DNA of 9,854 bases from Cytophagales bacterium (lineage in GTDB: Bacteria > Bacteroidota > Bacteroidia > Cytophagales > UBA9547). Below are positions 5,868 to 9,854 of the stretch, in pieces. The stretch covers positions 1 to 9,854 of the forward strand of contig JANYCH010000360.1 in the NCBI GenBank assembly GCA_025360395.1. The letters run 5' to 3'. Every line of letters starts with the position of its first letter. The first letter of the stretch is position 1. The position numbers and the translations under genes are program-made. Under the pieces are notes generated by a model. That model was given only the letters and a program-made list of their open reading frames with translations. It ran no database searches and was not told the DNA's origin.

Positions 5868-6794
5868 CTAGATATTCATTAAAGACTCACGCCTTCTCAT
5901 TTTACCAGCTGGTATACCAAACATCATTTTAAATCGGCGGCAAAAATAGGCTGTGTCTTTGTAACCAACTTGTTTTCCAATTTCCCTGATACTGTACTTG
6001 GTAGTTCTTAATAAATGAACTGCCATTTCCATTCGTTGATATTCAATGTAATCCTGTGGATTTATACCAGTCAGCATTTTAAAATACTGACCTACATAGT
6101 CTTCAGAAACATTCGCTACATCTGCCAAAACTGCATTTGATAAATCGCCGCTTAAATGGTTTTTAATAAAAGTGAATATGTCAATAAGTCGGGGATCTTT
6201 GAAATAATTGCTGTTAGTCGCAAGTTGCTCAACAAACAAACGTTTATCAAGAATAAATCTGATGATTTCTATCACAATCATTTCAGCAAAAAGCTTGATA
6301 AAGCGTTCTTTACCAACCTTATTTCCCATATTTTCTGTGATGAGGTCTATAATCAGCTGGGCCAGCTTTTCATCACCCTGAACAACAAAAGGTGGTATAT
6401 CCAGTGAAGTAAAAAAGTTAACAGAATCAAAGACTTTAGCTTCAAGGCTTAAGTACGTGTAGCTTTCCTGATCCTGAGATAATATTTGCTGTGGATTTCT
6501 GTTGGTGTTTATATACTTTTCTTTATTATTGATAAAATCCTCATTCTTAAGCTTGATGGTTGTACCACTTCCATAAGTTATGGGGACTAACTTACCAGCA
6601 GGAATGAAGAGCACGTCACCTTCTTTTACCTTTTCACTTTCTTTGCCAAAAGTTATTTCACCTTTATGTAATAAAACGACTAAATTTTCAACATCATAAA
6701 AGTTTTCAATAGTATGGGTTTTTAAAATTTTAATATTTTTAGATTTTAAGTACCTAACACTTAGTGATTCTATGATTTTATTGTAGTCTTCCAT
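5868..6794 (-). CDS. AraC-family transcriptional regulator with cupin-like sensor domain
   Basis: This is a 308-residue regulator. Residues about 37-80 (VENLVVLLHKGEI... and EGDVLFIPAGKLVPI) form the core of an AraC-type cupin ligand or dimerisation domain. Residues about 140-190 are helical. The C-terminal DNA-binding domain has HTH1 at about 217-241 (LADVANVSEDYVGQYFKMLTG) and HTH2 at about 267-292 (SIREIGKQVGYKDTAYFCRRFK), with the usual AraC signature ending F(GIPAGKMRR). The start ATG is at 6794; there is no Shine-Dalgarno, but a -7 box lies about 60 bases upstream. The effector cannot be predicted: the domain lacks recognisable sugar-binding residues. The gene is convergent with the glycosidase and divergent from secA across 358 bases. 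It could regulate the glycosidase, itself or a distant target; nothing in the sequence decides. Length and domain order are normal for the family. Confidence 0.9.
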   Translation of the reverse strand: MEDYNKIIESLSVRYLKSKNIKILKTHTIENFYDVENLVVLLHKGEITFGKESEKVKEGDVLFIPAGKLVPITYGSGTTIKLKNEDFINNKEKYINTNRNPQQILSQDQESYTYLSLEAKVFDSVNFFTSLDIPPFVVQGDEKLAQLIIDLITENMGNKVGKERFIKLFAEMIVIEIIRFILDKRLFVEQLATNSNYFKDPRLIDIFTFIKNHLSGDLSNAVLADVANVSEDYVGQYFKMLTGINPQDYIEYQRMEMAVHLLRTTKYSIREIGKQVGYKDTAYFCRRFKMMFGIPAGKMRRRESLMNI

Positions 6795-6855
6795 ATTAAA
6801 ATACTATTTAGCTGTTCTATAGATAATTTAGGTTTAGGCAGTTATCCATATATTA

Positions 6856-6863
6856 CAAATATA
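6856..6863 (-). promoter_or_regulatory. Putative -7 promoter box of the araC-type gene
   Basis: The minus strand reads TATATTTG, matching TAnnTTTG. It predicts a start near 6849 and a leader of about 55 bases. The surrounding sequence is so AT-rich that a chance match is possible; no good -33 element is seen. Confidence 0.33.
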
Positions 6864-7047
6864 TTTAAACAGAATTGGAATAAAAAAGGAAATTGCATTA
6901 TTTTTATTTATTAAATTACTTTGCCATACATTATTTCACTAATACAAATTGTCAATGCTTTTTAAAATCTATGAATAGTTAAATTCTGTAAAATACAACA
7001 TGTAAATTTTTAAGATTTTATGCCATTGCTATTATTAAGTAATTGGA

Positions 7048-7100
7048 AAGATTTTTTATCTGTTAATTATAAATTCTGTTCACTTAGAACTAAAAATCTT
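7048..7100. repeat. 9-base inverted repeat upstream of secA
   Basis: AAGATTTTT at 7048-7056 and AAAAATCTT at 7092-7100 are exact reverse complements with 35 bases between. They end about 20 bases before the predicted secA -7 box. They could be two half-sites of a regulator or, if transcription starts further upstream, a leader stem. Both arms are low-complexity, so chance is a real possibility. Confidence 0.3.
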
Positions 7101-7121
7101 ACCCAAAACCGAATTATAGAT

Positions 7122-7129
7122 TAAATTTG
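7122..7129 (+). promoter_or_regulatory. Putative -7 promoter box of secA
   Basis: TAAATTTG matches TAnnTTTG and lies 23 bases before the secA ATG, giving an inferred leader of about 17 bases. No clear -33 TTG is found upstream. Confidence 0.4.
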
Positions 7130-7152
7130 CAATCCTTTTCAGATCTACAAAA

Positions 7153-9854
7153 ATGTTAAAAATTATTACAGGCGGAATAGCCAAACTGTTTGGGTCTAAG
7201 TCAGACAGAGATATTAAAGAAGTATTGCCTATTGTGGAAAAAGTTAAGGCTGAATATGCCAAACTTCAATCTATAAGCGATGATGAATTGAGAAATCAAA
7301 CAGCTATTATAAAAGCGATTATCAGCCAAAAGTTATCGGTAATCGACAATAGGTTACTTGAATTGAAAAATAAGCTTGATAACCCTAAAATTGATGTTGC
7401 AGCAAAGGAGGCAATATTTAGTGAAACGGATAAACTAGAAATTGACCGTAATAAACAACTTGAAGTTGTATTAATGGAAGTATTGCCTCTGGCGTTTGCA
7501 ACCGTGAAAGAAACTGCGAAACGCTGGAAGGAAAACCATAAACTAACTGTAAAAACTACAGAACATGATAAATATATTGCCAGTAAAAGGACTGGTGTTG
7601 ATATCATTGGGGATACAGCTATCTGGCATAACAAATGGAAAGCAACAAATACAGAAGTGACCTGGGACATGGTCCATTATGATGTTCAATTATTAGGAGG
7701 AGTTGTATTGCATCAGGGAAAAATCTCTGAAATGGCTACTGGAGAAGGTAAAACACTTGTAGCAACTTTACCCGCATTTTTAAACGCCTTGGCAAGCCGG
7801 GGTGTTCATATTGTAACAGTAAACGATTACCTGGCAAAACGTGACAGTGAGTGGATGGGACCCTTGTTTGAGTTTCATGGTTTGAAAGTAGATTGCATTG
7901 ACAAGCATGAGCCTAATACCCAAGAAAGAAAAAATGCTTACCTGGCAGATATCACTTATGGAACTAATAACGAGTTTGGTTTTGATTATCTAAGAGATAA
8001 CATGGCCAAAAGCGTGGAAGAACTAGTTCAGCGTAAGCATCATTATGCAATGGTCGATGAGGTAGACTCAGTTTTAATTGACGATGCAAGGACACCTTTG
8101 ATTATTGCAGGTCCCGTTCCTAAAGGTGATGAGCATGAATTTTATGATTTAAAACCCCGTGTTTTAAAACTTGTGGACGCTCAAAAAAGACTTACAGCAG
8201 ATTATTTGAATGCAGCTAAAAAAGGCCTGACTGAAAAGTCAGATGACAAAGAGGCAGCATTGGCATTATTCAGATCTTACAGAGGATTGCCGAAAAGCAA
8301 ACCATTGATAAAATATTTGAGTGAAGGTGGAGTAAAAGTGACTTTGCAGAAAACGGAAAATTTCTATCTGCAGGATAATTCGAAGGAAATGCCAAAGGCT
8401 GATGAGCCTTTGTATTTTACAATAGATGAAAAACACAATAGTATCGAATTAACTGACAAAGGAATTGATTTGATCACAAATGAAGGTGAAGACCCTCACT
8501 TCTTTATTCTTCCAGATTTATCGACCTCTCTTGCCCTAGTAGAAAAAGATACATCTCTTAGTACTGAACAGAAGTTTGAAAAAAAGGAACAGGTTATTGC
8601 AGATTATACAGTTAAAACACAAAGAATACATACGGTTCAGCAACTATTAAAAGCCTACACACTATTTGAAAAGGATGTTGAATACATTGTTGTAGACAAT
8701 AAAGTAAAGATTGTTGACGAACAAACAGGCAGGGTTATGGAAGGCCGTCGTTATTCTGATGGATTACACCAGGCTATTGAGGCAAAGGAAAATGTGAAAA
8801 TTGAAGACGCAACTCAAACCTATGCTACTGTAACATTGCAGAATTATTTCAGGATGTACCACAAACTTGCAGGTATGACAGGTACTGCAGAAACTGAAGC
8901 TGGTGAGTTTTGGGAAATTTATAAACTTGATGTTGTTGTAATTCCTACAAATACGAAAGCGTCAAGAAAAGATGAGCAAGACAAAGTATTCAGAACCACA
9001 AGAGAGAAATTTAACGCCGTTGCTGAAGAGATTGTAGAACTGACAGCAAAAGGAAGGCCCGTACTTGTCGGCACTACATCTGTAGAAATATCCGAATTGC
9101 TAAGCCGGATGTTGAAAATGCGGAATATAAAGCATAATGTGTTGAATGCCAAGCAACATCAGAAGGAAGCCGATATTGTCGCGGAAGCAGGAAAACCCGG
9201 AACAGTGACTATCGCAACCAACATGGCTGGTCGTGGTACAGATATAAAGTTAACGCCGGAATCAAGGGCTGCAGGCGGTCTTGCAATAATAGGTACAGAA
9301 AGACATGAATCAAGAAGGGTAGACAGGCAGTTAAGGGGTCGTTCTGGCCGCCAGGGAGATCCGGGAACAAGTCAGTTTTTCGTTTCTCTGGAAGATAATT
9401 TAATGAGGCTTTTTGGTTCTGAAAGGATTGCAAGCCTTATGGTGAGAATGGGAATTGAAGATGGCGAAGTGATCCAACACAGCATGGTGACCAATTCGAT
9501 TGAGCGAGCCCAGAAAAAAGTAGAAGAGAATAACTTTGGAATGCGTAAGCGTTTATTGGAATACGATGATGTAATGAATTCTCAGCGTGAAGTTGTTTAC
9601 AGAAGGAGACGCAATGCACTTTATGGAGACAGGCTTCAGATAGATGTTTTAAACATGATCTATGATTCCTGTGAAAACATTATTGGATCTTACCACGCTG
9701 GTGGCAAAGGTGAGTATGAAGCTATGTTGCTCAATACCATTACTATATTGGGTGTTGAACCACCTTTTTCAGAAGAAGAATTTGCTAAACTGAAGCCAGA
9801 GCAATTAACTGAAAAATTATATAGTGCTGCTTTAGAGCATTATAACCATAAGAA
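7153..9854 (+). CDS. secA: Preprotein translocase ATPase SecA, C-terminus cut by window edge
   Basis: The first 900 codons of SecA, the motor that drives unfolded preproteins through SecYEG across the inner membrane. Nucleotide-binding motifs are intact. MATGEGKT (194-201) is Walker A with K200, preceded by QLLGG (179-183). VDEVD (301-305) is Walker B, in the DEVD form. MAGRGTD (691-697) and QLRGRSGRQGDPG (726-738) are helicase motifs V and VI with the arginine finger. The preprotein cross-linking domain (about 320-505) is longer than in E. coli, with extra sequence around 345-415 and 455-490. The N-terminal part also has an added charged helical stretch at about 55-110. Such expansions are expected in Bacteroidota SecA, which is usually about 1,100 residues. 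The two-helix finger region (RAQKKVEENNFGMRKRLLEY) is present. The start ATG 7153 is supported by MLKIITGGIAKLFGSKSDRD, a normal SecA opening. The last part, including any zinc-binding tail, lies outside the window. Confidence 0.98.
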   Translation, partial: MLKIITGGIAKLFGSKSDRDIKEVLPIVEKVKAEYAKLQSISDDELRNQTAIIKAIISQKLSVIDNRLLELKNKLDNPKIDVAAKEAIFSETDKLEIDRNKQLEVVLMEVLPLAFATVKETAKRWKENHKLTVKTTEHDKYIASKRTGVDIIGDTAIWHNKWKATNTEVTWDMVHYDVQLLGGVVLHQGKISEMATGEGKTLVATLPAFLNALASRGVHIVTVNDYLAKRDSEWMGPLFEFHGLKVDCIDKHEPNTQERKNAYLADITYGTNNEFGFDYLRDNMAKSVEELVQRKHHYAMVDEVDSVLIDDARTPLIIAGPVPKGDEHEFYDLKPRVLKLVDAQKRLTADYLNAAKKGLTEKSDDKEAALALFRSYRGLPKSKPLIKYLSEGGVKVTLQKTENFYLQDNSKEMPKADEPLYFTIDEKHNSIELTDKGIDLITNEGEDPHFFILPDLSTSLALVEKDTSLSTEQKFEKKEQVIADYTVKTQRIHTVQQLLKAYTLFEKDVEYIVVDNKVKIVDEQTGRVMEGRRYSDGLHQAIEAKENVKIEDATQTYATVTLQNYFRMYHKLAGMTGTAETEAGEFWEIYKLDVVVIPTNTKASRKDEQDKVFRTTREKFNAVAEEIVELTAKGRPVLVGTTSVEISELLSRMLKMRNIKHNVLNAKQHQKEADIVAEAGKPGTVTIATNMAGRGTDIKLTPESRAAGGLAIIGTERHESRRVDRQLRGRSGRQGDPGTSQFFVSLEDNLMRLFGSERIASLMVRMGIEDGEVIQHSMVTNSIERAQKKVEENNFGMRKRLLEYDDVMNSQREVVYRRRRNALYGDRLQIDVLNMIYDSCENIIGSYHAGGKGEYEAMLLNTITILGVEPPFSEEEFAKLKPEQLTEKLYSAALEHYNHK

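Larger units (their letters stand above)
6795..7152. other. 358-base divergent intergenic region between araC and secA
   Basis: I see no gene here. The region is very AT-rich and contains a -7 box for each neighbour (6856-6863 minus strand, 7122-7129 plus strand). It also holds a 9-base inverted repeat AAGATTTTT (7048-7056) / AAAAATCTT (7092-7100) upstream of the secA box. A seven-codon open frame at 6955-6978 has no supporting evidence. The length is more than two promoters need, so a regulator site or a small RNA could be hidden, but none is recognisable. Confidence 0.5.

Noticed and set aside
6955..6978. Seven-codon open frame (MLFKIYE) upstream of secA as a possible SecM-like arrest peptide
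   Set aside because: It is far from the secA start, has no secretion signal or arrest motif, and lies upstream of the likely secA promoter.
7080..7670. Open frames on the minus strand opposite the start of secA
   Set aside because: They are antisense shadows of secA: the plus-strand frame encodes an intact, recognisable SecA N-terminus and the antisense products show no family resemblance.
1..9854. A hidden multi-gene system such as a defence island, CRISPR array, mobile element or biosynthetic cluster
   Set aside because: Every gene belongs to a known, mostly housekeeping family; adjacent genes alternate strands; and no direct-repeat array, transposase, integrase or toxin-antitoxin pair is visible.

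Overview
This window looks like chromosomal DNA from a member of the Bacteroidota, most likely a Cytophagales-type bacterium. It is AT-rich. Five of its genes have a perfect TAnnTTTG box, the phylum's characteristic -7 promoter element, a short way upstream of the start. Shine-Dalgarno sequences are largely absent, and the SecA carries the extra segments expected of that phylum. The exact genus cannot be read from the sequence.

Layout, left to right. (1) The 5' end of nspC (carboxynorspermidine/carboxyspermidine decarboxylase, polyamine synthesis) runs leftward off the window. (2) A 97-base divergent gap contains a 20-base near-perfect palindrome. (3) A 265-residue heterodisulfide-reductase-like Fe-S protein with two CCG domains follows on the plus strand. 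It ends in a strong bidirectional terminator shared with (4) a leftward ArsR-type winged-helix regulator. (5) A very AT-rich 287-base gap with several small palindromes precedes (6) a leftward M50 (site-2-protease type) membrane metalloprotease. (7) Divergent from it is a large cytoplasmic GH63/MGH1-like glycoside hydrolase on the plus strand. (8) A convergent zone with two hairpins separates this from (9) a leftward cupin/AraC-family regulator. (10) A 358-base gap without a gene separates araC from (11) secA, which runs rightward off the window. Both partial genes at the window edges (nspC and secA) are real and strongly supported.

The genes appear to be single transcription units rather than one operon: every adjacent pair is divergent or convergent, apart from the same-strand M50 and ArsR genes, which are separated by a long gap. 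Most are core functions (polyamine synthesis, protein export, membrane proteolysis, Fe-S redox) with two local regulators. I see no CRISPR array, transposon, rRNA or tRNA gene, phage gene or defence system, and I do not find a convincing novel multi-gene system. The points most worth a second look are the palindrome between nspC and the Fe-S gene, the unpartnered CCG protein, the isolated GH63 enzyme with unknown substrate, and the AraC/secA divergent region.
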